A model generated the notes under the pieces. The model saw only the letters and a list, made by a program, of their open reading frames with translations. It had not been told where the DNA came from and ran no database searches. A program made the position numbers and the translations under genes. Shown here one piece after another: positions 1 to 8,220 of a stretch of DNA of 36,825 nt; the first letter of the stretch is position 1; the number at the start of each line of letters is the position of its first letter. The DNA is from Spirochaetes bacterium GWB1_27_13 (GTDB lineage: Bacteria; Spirochaetota; GWE2-31-10; MWDO01), in contig MIAN01000268.1 in NCBI GenBank assembly GCA_001829125.1, positions 1 to 36,825 on the forward strand, given 5' to 3'.

Positions 1-2
1 CC

Positions 3-527
3 TATATTGATTATATTGGAAAATCAAATTCATTAGAAGAATTAACAAAAACTCATAAAAATATTATAATATGCAAATCTTTATCTAAAATTTTTGCTTT
101 TTCTGGCATAAGAGCAGCATATTTATGCTCTTCACCACAAATAATTTCAAAATTGAGAAATATAACCCCTCCATGGCAACTAAGTTTTTTATCTCAAGTC
201 GCAATTTTTAATGCTTTGGATGATTATTCTTACTATGAACAAAAATACATAGAAACTTCTATATTAAAAGAAGATTTTGTTAGTGAATTATCAAAAATTA
301 ACAATATAAAAGTAATTTCTCATGGAGCGAACTTTATTTTTTGTAAAATCCTTGATGAAAAAACAAAATCAATTGATTTAATCAATTATTGCAAAAATTA
401 CAACTTATATCTAAGAGATGTGACCAATATGGGAACAAATTTTCATGGTAAATTTTTTAGAATTGCAGTTAAAGACAAAGACGCTAACAAAAAAATGATA
501 GAAATCATAAAAGAATTTTCTATCTGA
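3..527 (+). CDS. PLP-dependent aminotransferase, HisC/CobD-like (3' part)
   Basis: The reading frame is open from base 3 to a TGA at 525-527, so the gene begins before the window; 174 residues are visible. The motif SLSKIFAFSGIRAAYL carries the lysine (visible residue 29) that binds pyridoxal phosphate in fold-type I class II aminotransferases, and FRIAVK near the end carries the Arg that binds the substrate carboxylate. The pattern is typical of histidinol-phosphate aminotransferases and threonine-phosphate decarboxylases, but these cannot be told apart without the N-terminus. A TTG at 153 is not the start, because the family motif lies upstream of it. The next gene follows within about 12 bases, so this enzyme may be co-transcribed with the ABC/radical-SAM cassette. 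Confidence 0.75.
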   Translation, partial: YIDYIGKSNSLEELTKTHKNIIICKSLSKIFAFSGIRAAYLCSSPQIISKLRNITPPWQLSFLSQVAIFNALDDYSYYEQKYIETSILKEDFVSELSKINNIKVISHGANFIFCKILDEKTKSIDLINYCKNYNLYLRDVTNMGTNFHGKFFRIAVKDKDANKKMIEIIKEFSI

Positions 528-539
528 AAGATGACAATT

Positions 540-1190
540 ATGAAAAAGATAATTTTTTTAACCTTATGTTTATTTATTCTTAATTTAATAGGTTTTAGTA
601 ATGAAATTAAAACTTCACAAACTTTCTCTTTTGCATCTTTTTCTGGTTTGAAATTTTATAATGATAATCAATCACAAAAAAATTCTAAAATTAATTCAGA
701 AAAAGAAGAAAAGAAAAATAAATTTTTATATTCAATGTTTTATCGAAGTAACGATGCTGATACAATAATAAGTAAAAAATTTTTCCTTTCAGGATGGTAT
801 ACAGGTTCTATTGTACCATCAATTATTTTAGTTGCAGCCTCTGTCCCTGTAGGTTTTTTTATATCACCATTAACAGCTTTGGCATTTGCAGCTGGTTGTG
901 GATTGGCAGTTGCTGCAGTTGGAGCTATTCCTTTTGCAGGACCTATAATAGTGTCCCTTCTTTTTATTGGGGTTGGAAGTGCTGGAATAGCATTATATGT
1001 ACCACAATTTACAGCTCCTCTACTTGCTGGTGGTGTTCTTGAAGTGATAAGTATTATCCTTGAGTTCTACGGATTCTATCTCTGGTGGAAGAAAAAAGGC
1101 TCTATTATACAAAAGGTTTCGTTTGATATTGCTCCTATATTCTCAGAGCAAAAATCAAGTCTTTATATGGGAGTTAGAATAAAAATATAA
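540..1190 (+). CDS. Hypothetical membrane protein with signal peptide
   Basis: I do not recognise a family. The N-terminus is a clear signal peptide (KKIIFLTLCLFILNLIGF), followed by a polar stretch rich in Ser, Asn and Lys to about residue 80. Then come four or so Gly/Ala-rich hydrophobic segments (about residues 85-185) and a short polar tail ending GVRIKI. I chose the ATG at 540 over the one at 531 because it places the signal peptide at the very N-terminus and leaves GAAAG (526-530) as a weak ribosome binding site. It sits tightly between an aminotransferase fragment and an ABC ATPase gene, so a role with the ABC/radical-SAM cassette is possible but unproven. Confidence 0.6.
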   Translation: MKKIIFLTLCLFILNLIGFSNEIKTSQTFSFASFSGLKFYNDNQSQKNSKINSEKEEKKNKFLYSMFYRSNDADTIISKKFFLSGWYTGSIVPSIILVAASVPVGFFISPLTALAFAAGCGLAVAAVGAIPFAGPIIVSLLFIGVGSAGIALYVPQFTAPLLAGGVLEVISIILEFYGFYLWWKKKGSIIQKVSFDIAPIFSEQKSSLYMGVRIKI

Positions 1191-1210
1191 AATTGTTAGA
1201 GGTAAAGTCT

Positions 1211-1828
1211 ATGCAGTATAATAGCCTATGTTCATGTAAAAACATAATATTTAGTTATGGAAAAAATGAAATATTAAAAGATTGCTCAATTGAAATAAAA
1301 AAAGGCGAATTAATAGGTCTTATAGGTGAAAATGGTAGTGGAAAGTCAACTTTATTAAAGTGTATCCTAAATTTAGAAAAAATAAAAGAAGGTGATGTAT
1401 TTATTAATGGAAAAATAGGTTATTGTCCGCAAGAAAACTATCTTTACCAAAGATATACTCTTTTAGAACATGTAAATCTAATTAGTTCAATAATATTTAA
1501 AAAAAATACTAATAATGATTTTATAAATGAATTATTAGAGAGATTTAAGTTATCTAAATATAAAAATATTCTTATTGAGCATTTAAGTAGTGGAACATAT
1601 CAAAAATTGAAATTTATAACAAGTTTAATCTCAAAACCAGACATTATTATATTAGATGAACCTTATGATGGATTTGATTGGGAAATGTATCAAATGTTTT
1701 GGATGGTTATTGAGAAATTAAAATTGGAAGGTGCAGGAATTCTTTTAGTTAGTCATCTTATCCATGATTTTGAAAAATTTGATAGGATTTATCAAATAAA
1801 GGAAGGGGTTACTTATAATGCAAAATAA
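1211..1828 (+). CDS. ABC transporter ATP-binding protein
   Basis: This is the cytoplasmic ATPase that would power the permease encoded next. Visible motifs are Walker A GENGSGKS (about residues 39-46), Q-loop CPQENY, an unusual signature LSSGTYQK in place of LSGGQ, Walker B IIILDEP, and switch His in LLVSH. At about 205 residues it is a minimal nucleotide-binding domain of the short type paired with ABC-2 permeases. I chose ATG 1211 because AGAGGT at 1198-1203 is correctly spaced upstream; a TTG at 1193 is an alternative. Its last 11 bases overlap the start of the permease gene, which indicates translational coupling. The substrate is unknown; export is more likely than import because no binding protein is present. 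Confidence 0.85.
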   Translation: MQYNSLCSCKNIIFSYGKNEILKDCSIEIKKGELIGLIGENGSGKSTLLKCILNLEKIKEGDVFINGKIGYCPQENYLYQRYTLLEHVNLISSIIFKKNTNNDFINELLERFKLSKYKNILIEHLSSGTYQKLKFITSLISKPDIIILDEPYDGFDWEMYQMFWMVIEKLKLEGAGILLVSHLIHDFEKFDRIYQIKEGVTYNAK

Positions 1829-2636
1829 GACAAAGTCATTAAACTCCCAATTATTAAAACTTTTTTTTTTAGAATTATGGAGAAATAAACAAGGTATTGG
1901 TTTTCTTTTTTTTGTTCCACTTATTTTTTTATGTACAGCAATATATACTGCAACAGAATTTAGTATTCCAATAAAATTATATAATTTTGATCATGTAATA
2001 AAAATAGTTTTGAACCAAAAACAAATATTAATTTTATATATAACAGCAGCAGTAATTGGCTTTTTGAGTTCTTATTATTGTATGGTTATGTTTCAAGAAA
2101 GCCTTTCTTATTTTAAGTATTGTGTATTTGTAGGGCTACCAATTTTAAATTATATACTTATAAGAATATTATTTTTTATAGGAATTGTTGTGATTATAAC
2201 TTTAATTGTATGTTCTATTATAGTCTTTATTATACCTATTAACCAAATTATTCTTGTTTATATGGGTTTTATCTTTATGGGATTTATTTATGGTCTTTAT
2301 GGTGGAATAGTTGGAGTTGTTACCAACAATTTTTTGGCATCTTTTTTAATGATAATTATGCTAACAAACCTTGATGTTGGCTGGCTTCAAAATCCAGTTT
2401 TTTATAGTTTTGCAGATAATACTCTTTTTATTAGGTTTTTACCTGCATTTTTTCCATGTCAATTTATTTTTACTTCTGCATATACCGATAAGATAAATTT
2501 TTGGTGTGGAGCTATTTCTATTTTATATATAATAATTTTATTTTTGATTCTTGTTATTCTTCTAAATATAAAAATCAGAGGTATGAGAAAAAATAAAATT
2601 AATTCAATCAATCATATTGCACAAGAAGGAGCTTAA
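1818..2636 (+). CDS. ABC-2-type permease subunit
   Basis: A 272-residue integral membrane protein with about six hydrophobic helices (near residues 25-45, 70-90, 105-140, 150-175, 180-210 and 230-250) and short polar loops. This layout fits ABC-2-type exporter permeases, although no signature identifies a substrate. The start overlaps the ATPase gene by 11 bases, so the two form one transporter. The gene opens with a run of ten T (1861-1870) and a second run of eight T shortly after, both inside the reading frame. The following radical-SAM gene starts four bases after its stop. Confidence 0.8.
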   Translation: MQNKTKSLNSQLLKLFFLELWRNKQGIGFLFFVPLIFLCTAIYTATEFSIPIKLYNFDHVIKIVLNQKQILILYITAAVIGFLSSYYCMVMFQESLSYFKYCVFVGLPILNYILIRILFFIGIVVIITLIVCSIIVFIIPINQIILVYMGFIFMGFIYGLYGGIVGVVTNNFLASFLMIIMLTNLDVGWLQNPVFYSFADNTLFIRFLPAFFPCQFIFTSAYTDKINFWCGAISILYIIILFLILVILLNIKIRGMRKNKINSINHIAQEGA

Positions 2637-2639
2637 AAT

Positions 2640-3746
2640 ATGAAGGGATTTTCGGGATTTAGATTTATACTTTCAATGTTAATAAAATCTGTTGATTTTA
2701 ATATGGATTTTATTAAAATACAAAACAAAAGGTTTTTCAATAATTCTCATAAAATAGTTGGTTGGTTTAATGGGTATCCAAGTATGTCTTTGTACACACC
2801 CCCATTTTTTAGCAAACCTTCTGTAAACTCATTAATTACTCGCGAAATGAGTCTTTATCAGTGGAGAAAACTTCCAGAACTAATGAGTATAGCAATTACT
2901 CCAAATTGTAACTGTGATTGTATGTATTGCAGTTTTACATCTATGAAAAAAGAAGAAAACCCTTTATCAACTCAAGAAATTAAAAAAGTTATTAAAGATG
3001 CTCAGGCACTTGGAGTTTCTACTGTTTCTCTTGTTGGTGGCGAGCCTTTAATGAATAATGATATTTTTGAAATAATACAATCAGTAGATAAAGAATTTTC
3101 TCAAGTAATAATGTTTACAAATGGTTATTATTTAAAAGAAAAAGCAAAAGATTTAAGAAAAGCAGGTTTAACGACTGCAATTGTAAGCATTGATTCTTAT
3201 AATCCAACTAAGCACAATCAAATTAAAGGAAAAGAGGAACTTTTTGAAAAAGCAATATTGGGGATTAAAGAAGCAAAAAAACAAGGCTTACTTGTTGGTA
3301 TGTCAAGCGTTGTACACAAACCCGATTTTGAAAATGGTAATTTGATAAAACTATTTGATTTGGCAAAAGACTTAAAAATTAATGAACTTATTGTATTTGA
3401 TGCTATGCCTACTGGAAATTATTCAAATCGTACAGATTTATTGTGGAATAAATCAGATATTGATAAATTGATTAATCTTTGCGAAGAATACAGTAAAAAA
3501 AAGAATTATCCAAATATTTATCCTTATGCTTACATGAAAAGTGAAAAATCAATTGGCTGTGCAGGAGGAACATTTTATTTTTATGTGAGTCCTTATGGAG
3601 ATGTATGCCCATGTGATTTTAACTCTTTTAGTGTTGGCAATATAAAAAAGGAATCTCTTAACAAATTGTGGAATAAATTTAATACTACAAATGGCTTTTG
3701 TGGATCAAGTGCCGATGGGTGTAAAATTGATTATAACAAAGATTAA
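2640..3746 (+). CDS. Radical SAM enzyme with SPASM-like C-terminus
   Basis: The motif ITPNCNCDCMYCSF gives CxxxCxxC (C90, C94, C97), which binds the [4Fe-4S] cluster that cleaves S-adenosylmethionine. VGGEPL (about residue 135) is the family's GGE motif. The C-terminus has further cysteines: GCAGGTFYFYVSPYGDVCPC, FCGSS and GCK, arranged as in SPASM or twitch domains that bind auxiliary Fe-S clusters and act on peptides or proteins. AAGGAG lies just before the ATG. It follows the ABC permease directly and precedes a second radical-SAM gene. Substrate unknown; peptide or protein modification with export by the adjacent ABC pair is inference. About 90 residues precede the first cluster cysteine, without an obvious domain. 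Confidence 0.85.
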   Translation: MKGFSGFRFILSMLIKSVDFNMDFIKIQNKRFFNNSHKIVGWFNGYPSMSLYTPPFFSKPSVNSLITREMSLYQWRKLPELMSIAITPNCNCDCMYCSFTSMKKEENPLSTQEIKKVIKDAQALGVSTVSLVGGEPLMNNDIFEIIQSVDKEFSQVIMFTNGYYLKEKAKDLRKAGLTTAIVSIDSYNPTKHNQIKGKEELFEKAILGIKEAKKQGLLVGMSSVVHKPDFENGNLIKLFDLAKDLKINELIVFDAMPTGNYSNRTDLLWNKSDIDKLINLCEEYSKKKNYPNIYPYAYMKSEKSIGCAGGTFYFYVSPYGDVCPCDFNSFSVGNIKKESLNKLWNKFNTTNGFCGSSADGCKIDYNKD

Positions 3747-3750
3747 CGCC

Positions 3751-3788
3751 GATGGACACAGATTTAACTGATATAATCTGTGTCCATC
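3751..3788 (+). repeat. 14-bp perfect inverted repeat between radical-SAM genes
   Basis: GATGGACACAGATT (3751-3764) and its exact reverse complement (3775-3788) are separated by ten bases. In RNA this would be a strong stem-loop between the two radical-SAM genes. No T-run follows, so it is not a standard terminator; it could slow transcription or protect or process the message. The right arm belongs to the dispersed 10-bp-unit repeat. Confidence 0.8.
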
Positions 3789-3814
3789 TGAGAAAATCTG
3801 TGTTAATCTGTGTT
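3775..3814 (+). repeat. Dispersed 4 x 10-bp element, copy 1
   Basis: Four consecutive 10-base units: AATCTGTGTC, CATCTGAGAA, AATCTGTGTT, AATCTGTGTT. The element is followed at once by ATGTGTTATGGAG, which supplies the ribosome binding site of the gene starting at 3834. The same four-unit layout, including the divergent second unit ending GAA, recurs at 17337, 20704, 20801, 31399 (inverted) and, degenerate, 31525. Confidence 0.8.
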
Positions 3815-3833
3815 ATGTGTTATGGAGAAATAA

Positions 3834-5156
3834 ATGATAATAAATAAAACAAAGTCTTACTGTTGCTCATGTCAGAAAGAACATGAAGCACAGTTTGAAA
3901 GTATTGATAATAAAGTATTTTTTAAAGTTCTTTGCCCAATAGAAACTAAATCTGTCCAAATATCGAGTGATTCTGAAATATTTTTATCAATTAGAGATAA
4001 AAGTTACTGTGATTTTTCTAATATAAATGAACCACAAAAATATTCTTGGGAAAACTTTGTAGAAGTTACGAATGATTGTAATTTTAGTTGTCCAGCATGT
4101 TTTTCGACTTTTACAGAAAAAAATAAATTTTATCTAAGTTTTCCAAATTTCTTAGAAAGACTTTCCATTTTAAAGAAAAATAAAAGATTTGCTATAACAA
4201 TATCTGGAGGTGAACCAACTTTACATCCAGATTTATTTAAAATGATTAAAGAATCAACAAAAAATGGTATAACTCCTAAAATATTAACAAATGGCTCTGT
4301 CTTAGGAAAAGAGCCTAAGTTTGCTAAACAATTAAAAAAAAGTGGAATAGAATATTGCATTATTCAATTTGATTCTTTAAATAAAGAAAATATGAAATTT
4401 ATTCGCAATAATGACTCTTTAGACTTAAAAAAACAGGCTCTAATAAATGCTAAAAAAGCAGATTTATTTGTTGGAGTTAATAGTTTAATTTTAAAAAAGA
4501 ATTTATCAGAAATAGGTGATTTATTAAAATATTTTTTTGAGTTTGCACCACAGTTAAGTATTATAAATTTCTTATGTGCTGTAAAATCAACTGGTCGTTT
4601 TGATTTTGATAACTCACAGTTAGTTGATAGAGAAATAATTATAAAAAGTATTATCAGGTCAAATGTTATAAAAGGATTGAATATCGACAATTTTAGACCT
4701 TTTCCAAAATTTAGCCCACTTGGCATTAATCTTCATCCTGATTGTCTTGCAATAGCAGTAGTTGCTATTATTAATAATAAAGCAGAACCTTTAGATGAAT
4801 ATATTGATCTTGATAAACTCTATTCTTTATTAGCAAATGCAAAATCAAAAAAGAAAGTTAGACCAATTTTGGGTTCTATACTTTTTTGTCTTTTATTATT
4901 TAGGACAATCAAATCCAAAAAGTTATTTTCATGTTTAAAAATGTTTTTTGGGTATATTTTTAAACGGGGCAAAAATTCATTTGCAATAATAACAATCGAA
5001 CAATTTATGAATGAAATTTATCAGGATGTACAAAGGCTAAAATACTGCACAACTAATATTGTTTTAGAAAATGGTGCTTTAGTTCCTGGTTGTGTTTATT
5101 ATCATCCAGATAAAAGGCGTGATAAAAATACAAGAGTAAATTCTTTATCTAATTAG
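3834..5156 (+). CDS. Radical SAM enzyme, Tes/MoaA-like
   Basis: The motif VTNDCNFSCPACFS supplies CxxxCxxC (C82, C86, C89), and ISGGEPTLHPD supplies GGEP. The N-terminus has a Cys-rich part (C10, C11, C13, C34) that resembles the zinc-ribbon-like head of radical-SAM proteins related to tetraether lipid synthase, in which a header with Cys pairs precedes the barrel. The C-terminus carries C-containing segments (KYCTTNIVLENGALVPGC) as in that class, where they ligate extra clusters. At 440 residues the length fits. The ribosome site is GGAGAAA before ATG 3834. It is separated from the first radical-SAM gene by an 87-base hairpin/repeat region. Lipid or peptide substrate: unknown. Confidence 0.8.
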   Translation: MIINKTKSYCCSCQKEHEAQFESIDNKVFFKVLCPIETKSVQISSDSEIFLSIRDKSYCDFSNINEPQKYSWENFVEVTNDCNFSCPACFSTFTEKNKFYLSFPNFLERLSILKKNKRFAITISGGEPTLHPDLFKMIKESTKNGITPKILTNGSVLGKEPKFAKQLKKSGIEYCIIQFDSLNKENMKFIRNNDSLDLKKQALINAKKADLFVGVNSLILKKNLSEIGDLLKYFFEFAPQLSIINFLCAVKSTGRFDFDNSQLVDREIIIKSIIRSNVIKGLNIDNFRPFPKFSPLGINLHPDCLAIAVVAIINNKAEPLDEYIDLDKLYSLLANAKSKKKVRPILGSILFCLLLFRTIKSKKLFSCLKMFFGYIFKRGKNSFAIITIEQFMNEIYQDVQRLKYCTTNIVLENGALVPGCVYYHPDKRRDKNTRVNSLSN

Positions 5157-5383
5157 TTTATAACCAAATTTCGATTTAATAAAATAAATCTTAGTAAAAC
5201 AGTCGAAGTTTACGAAGAAAATGCAATAAAAAACAGAATTTTGATTAAAAATTCCAATAAACTTGAATATTTATGTTTTTTATTGAAATCTTCTCTAATT
5301 CTTCGTGTTCTTAGTGTTAAAAAAATTTTAATAAATATCAGTAAAAATAGTTAATAGTTTGTATATAAATAATTAACCTTTAA
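5157..5383. other. Convergent intergenic region with spaced inverted repeat
   Basis: This lies between two converging genes. CAATAAAAAACA (5224-5235) and its exact complement (5274-5285) flank a 38-base spacer and could act as a weak bidirectional terminator. At 5297-5320 is AATTCTTCGTGTTCTTAGTG, which shares TTCTTCGTGTYCTTA with 8023-8037 and looks like a second dispersed motif. No start codon with a ribosome site was found. Confidence 0.4.
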
Positions 5384-7876
5384 TCACTTTTTACTTACTT
5401 CATCAATAAAATTTTGAAATTCGTCTTTAAGAATTAAAAACATATTTTTTAATCTATCAATATTTTGTTCTTTTTCAGAAATATCTTTGATTTTGTTCAA
5501 TATATTGGTAATTCTTATCGCTCGAATTGTTTGAGCTCTACCTTTTATTGAATGGAGTTTTTGATTTATTCCATTAAAATCTGAATTTTCAATCAATAAT
5601 GATAAATTTTCCAAATCTTTTTTAAATTCTTTAATAAAAAGCGAAATCAACTTATTGTACAAATCAATATCATTCTCAATATTCTTTAAAAAATTATCTC
5701 TATCAAAAACAACATCATTAGATATAGTATCTGCTTTATAAATATCTAGTTTTTTTAATGTAAAATTATTTTCAATTAGTTGAGTTACATCTTTTTTCAT
5801 AAATGGTTTTGTTAAATAAAAATCTATACCATAGGATTGATATTGTTGATTATCTAAATTTACTACATCAGCAGTTAGTGCGATTATAGGTATTCTCTTA
5901 TTTCCAGCTTCATATTCACGAATTTTTCGAGAGGTTTCATAACCATCCATTTCTGGCATTCTTATATCCATAAGAATCAAGTCAAATTCTTTTTCCTTAT
6001 ACTTCTCAAATGCTTCCACACCATTATAAGCTTCAGTAACAGAAAACCCCATCTCTGATAGAATATTTTTAGAGTAAAGCATATTTATCAAATTATCCTC
6101 AGCGATTAGAACATTCCCATTATAACATTTTTTTTCCAGTTTTTTATCAATATTATCTTCAATTGATTTTTCTGATTCTAAAGTGCCTATTTTATCAGAT
6201 GTCTTGACTGGTAAAGTCAATGTAAAAGAGCTTCCTTCTCCAAGAATACTTTCAACTGCAATTTTTCCACCCATTAGTTCAATTAATTTTTTACAGATTG
6301 AAAGACCTAAACCAGTTCCACCATATTTTCGTGTTATAGAACCATCCGCTTGTGTAAATGTATCAAAAATTGTATCAATTTTATTTTTTGGTATTCCAAC
6401 TCCTGTATCCTTTATGCAAATATCTATTATTGAATAATCGCTGCTATCCTTAACAAACATTTCTTTTGATTTTCTTACACAAATTGATATTTCGCCTTCA
6501 TTTGTAAACTTTATAGCATTACCAAGAATGTTTACTAAGATTTGTGATAATCTATTTGGATCTCCGATGATTTTTTTACCTACATCATTATCATAGTTAT
6601 ATGAGAGGTTTATTTTTTTTTCTTTACATCCATATAAAATTACTGAAATTGTTTTTTTTATTAAATCATATAAATCAAATTCAATATACTCTAATTCGAT
6701 TTTACCTGATTCTACTTTCGAGAAATCAAGAATTTCATTTATTATTTTTAAAAGAGATTCTGCTGAGTACTTAATAATTTCAATAAATTCTTTTTGATTT
6801 TTATTAAGATTTGTCTCAAGTATTATATCTGTAAAACCAATTATTCCGTTCATAGGAGTCCTAATCTCATGACTCATTTTCGATAAAAATTCAGATTTAG
6901 CATTATTTGCAAACTCTGCTTTATTTTTTTCTTCAATTATCTTTTGTTCAATTATCTTTCTTTCTTCAATTTCTTTGGACAAAAGGAATGTTTTTTTCTT
7001 TACTTCAGTTTTTAACATTACTAAATAAAATATTGTCATTATAATTAAGATCGGAATCAAGATTGAAACTAAATACATAATTATTAATTTAAATGAAAGA
7101 GTATGATCTATCATAAAAGGAAACCATTTATTATAAAGTTCTTGATACCTACCATTTTCAACTAATATTGCTAATCCTTCATTTAATTTTGCTAATAGTT
7201 CTTTATCTCCTTCTTTAACAGCAAAACAAAATTTTTGTTCAAATCCAATTAATTTTGCTTTGACACGGACTTTAGTTTTTTCATCAATTGTAGTAACTTG
7301 TTTTATGTTTTTAAGTTTCAAATCATTTATTATCTTTAACCCTACAACATTTTGTATTATTAAAGCATCATATTTTCCTAAGCTTAATAATTTGAAACCA
7401 TCAGTATAGGTTTTTGTCAAAATCAATTTATTTGAAATGTTATTTTTTAAAGCATATTCGTAAGCTGCGTCATCCTTCATTACAATAGTTTCTTTTTCTT
7501 TTAAATCCTTTTCTGTTTTTATCGAATCATTATCTTTTCTTACAAATATTCCACCGTGCATTACCATATAAGGCACAGTAAAGTCAAAATATTTATCTCT
7601 ATCTTGAGAATAAGCAACTAATGGTAGTATATCAAGTTTTCCATATTCTAATTCATTTTTTATTGTTCCCCAATAATCAATTTTAAATTCAATTTTAACA
7701 TCCATTTCCTCTGCAACAGATTTTAATAACTCAACAGAAAAGCCATCAGGAATTCCTTTATCAGTTACAGAAAATGGGGGATAATCAAACTCTGTGGCAC
7801 TTTTATATATTTTTATTTCTTCTGAAAAACATAAGCTAATTATACTAATAAAAAGAAATAAAATATATTTTTTCAT
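5384..7876 (-). CDS. Hybrid histidine kinase with periplasmic solute-binding sensor
   Basis: An 830-residue membrane sensor. In order: signal peptide (1-18), family-3 extracellular solute-binding domain (about 20-255), one transmembrane helix (about 262-288), coiled coil, HisKA with MSHEIRTPMNG (phospho-acceptor H336), HATPase with N-box NAIKFTNEG, DTGVGIP and GTGLGLS, a receiver domain with phospho-acceptor D637 in LILMDIRMPEMDG, and an Hpt domain with H775 in KLHSIKGR. The sensor type suggests an amino acid or similar small ligand bound outside the membrane. With kinase, receiver and Hpt in one chain it should run a four-step phosphorelay to a separate response regulator; none is encoded next to it. 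The - strand promoter at 7914-7942 lies just upstream. Confidence 0.93.
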   Translation of the reverse strand: MKKYILFLFISIISLCFSEEIKIYKSATEFDYPPFSVTDKGIPDGFSVELLKSVAEEMDVKIEFKIDYWGTIKNELEYGKLDILPLVAYSQDRDKYFDFTVPYMVMHGGIFVRKDNDSIKTEKDLKEKETIVMKDDAAYEYALKNNISNKLILTKTYTDGFKLLSLGKYDALIIQNVVGLKIINDLKLKNIKQVTTIDEKTKVRVKAKLIGFEQKFCFAVKEGDKELLAKLNEGLAILVENGRYQELYNKWFPFMIDHTLSFKLIIMYLVSILIPILIIMTIFYLVMLKTEVKKKTFLLSKEIEERKIIEQKIIEEKNKAEFANNAKSEFLSKMSHEIRTPMNGIIGFTDIILETNLNKNQKEFIEIIKYSAESLLKIINEILDFSKVESGKIELEYIEFDLYDLIKKTISVILYGCKEKKINLSYNYDNDVGKKIIGDPNRLSQILVNILGNAIKFTNEGEISICVRKSKEMFVKDSSDYSIIDICIKDTGVGIPKNKIDTIFDTFTQADGSITRKYGGTGLGLSICKKLIELMGGKIAVESILGEGSSFTLTLPVKTSDKIGTLESEKSIEDNIDKKLEKKCYNGNVLIAEDNLINMLYSKNILSEMGFSVTEAYNGVEAFEKYKEKEFDLILMDIRMPEMDGYETSRKIREYEAGNKRIPIIALTADVVNLDNQQYQSYGIDFYLTKPFMKKDVTQLIENNFTLKKLDIYKADTISNDVVFDRDNFLKNIENDIDLYNKLISLFIKEFKKDLENLSLLIENSDFNGINQKLHSIKGRAQTIRAIRITNILNKIKDISEKEQNIDRLKNMFLILKDEFQNFIDEVSKK

Positions 7877-7913
7877 ATTCCTACACCCTTGCTTTTATTG
7901 ATTTATATAAATA

Positions 7914-7942
7914 ATTTTAATGTATAAGTAAAAAAAAATCAA
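7914..7942 (-). promoter_or_regulatory. Sigma-70-type promoter of the hybrid kinase
   Basis: On the - strand TTGATT (plus 7937-7942) and TAAAAT (plus 7914-7919) are separated by exactly 17 bases, about 40 bases before the kinase start codon. Confidence 0.6.
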
Positions 7943-8158
7943 GAGTTTTACTAAAAGTGTTCATGTAGCACAGATTAAAATCCTCATCTATTACCAGTTT
8001 TTTTAAAAATATTTTTTTATATTTCTTCGTGTCCTTAAAGTGTGTAAATACTTTTTATTGTTCCAAATGAATCTTTTACATGTTTAAAATTCTCAGATAA
8101 ATTGCAAAAAATAAAATTTGCAGCCTGATATTTTGATATGAGGATAGTTACATATTCT

Positions 8159-8187
8159 TTGACAAATAAAATATTTTATTTTATACT
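8159..8187 (+). promoter_or_regulatory. Sigma-70 promoter of the 8221-10088 operon
   Basis: A consensus TTGACA (8159-8164), a 17-base spacer and TATACT (8182-8187). The start codon at 8221 lies about 33 bases downstream, so the leader is very short. Confidence 0.75.
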
Positions 8188-8220
8188 TTCTGGAATAATA
8201 TTAAAAAAACTTGAGATAGT

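Larger units (their letters stand above)
7877..8220. other. Divergent intergenic region with two promoters
   Basis: No gene is visible in these 344 bases between the divergent kinase and the MshEN-like gene. It holds the two promoters listed separately, a fragment of the dispersed element in inverted orientation (GTAGCACAGATT, 7966-7977) and a copy of the TTCTTCGTGTYCTTA motif (8023-8037). The rest is AT-rich sequence in which I see nothing. Confidence 0.5.

Noticed and set aside
3747-3833. Rho-independent terminator splitting the radical-SAM cassette
   Set aside because: The stem is strong but no T-run follows, and the second gene starts soon after with a good ribosome site; kept only as a hairpin.
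4130-4726. - strand frames of 76 and 120 codons inside the second radical-SAM gene
   Set aside because: They are antisense shadows; the + strand protein has clear cluster motifs across the region.
5157-5354. An open frame of about 65 codons directly after the TAG stop of the second radical-SAM gene, in the same frame
   Set aside because: It has no start codon or ribosome site, and part of it is just the translated TTCTTCGTGTTCTTAGTG motif. Stop-codon read-through is not supported.
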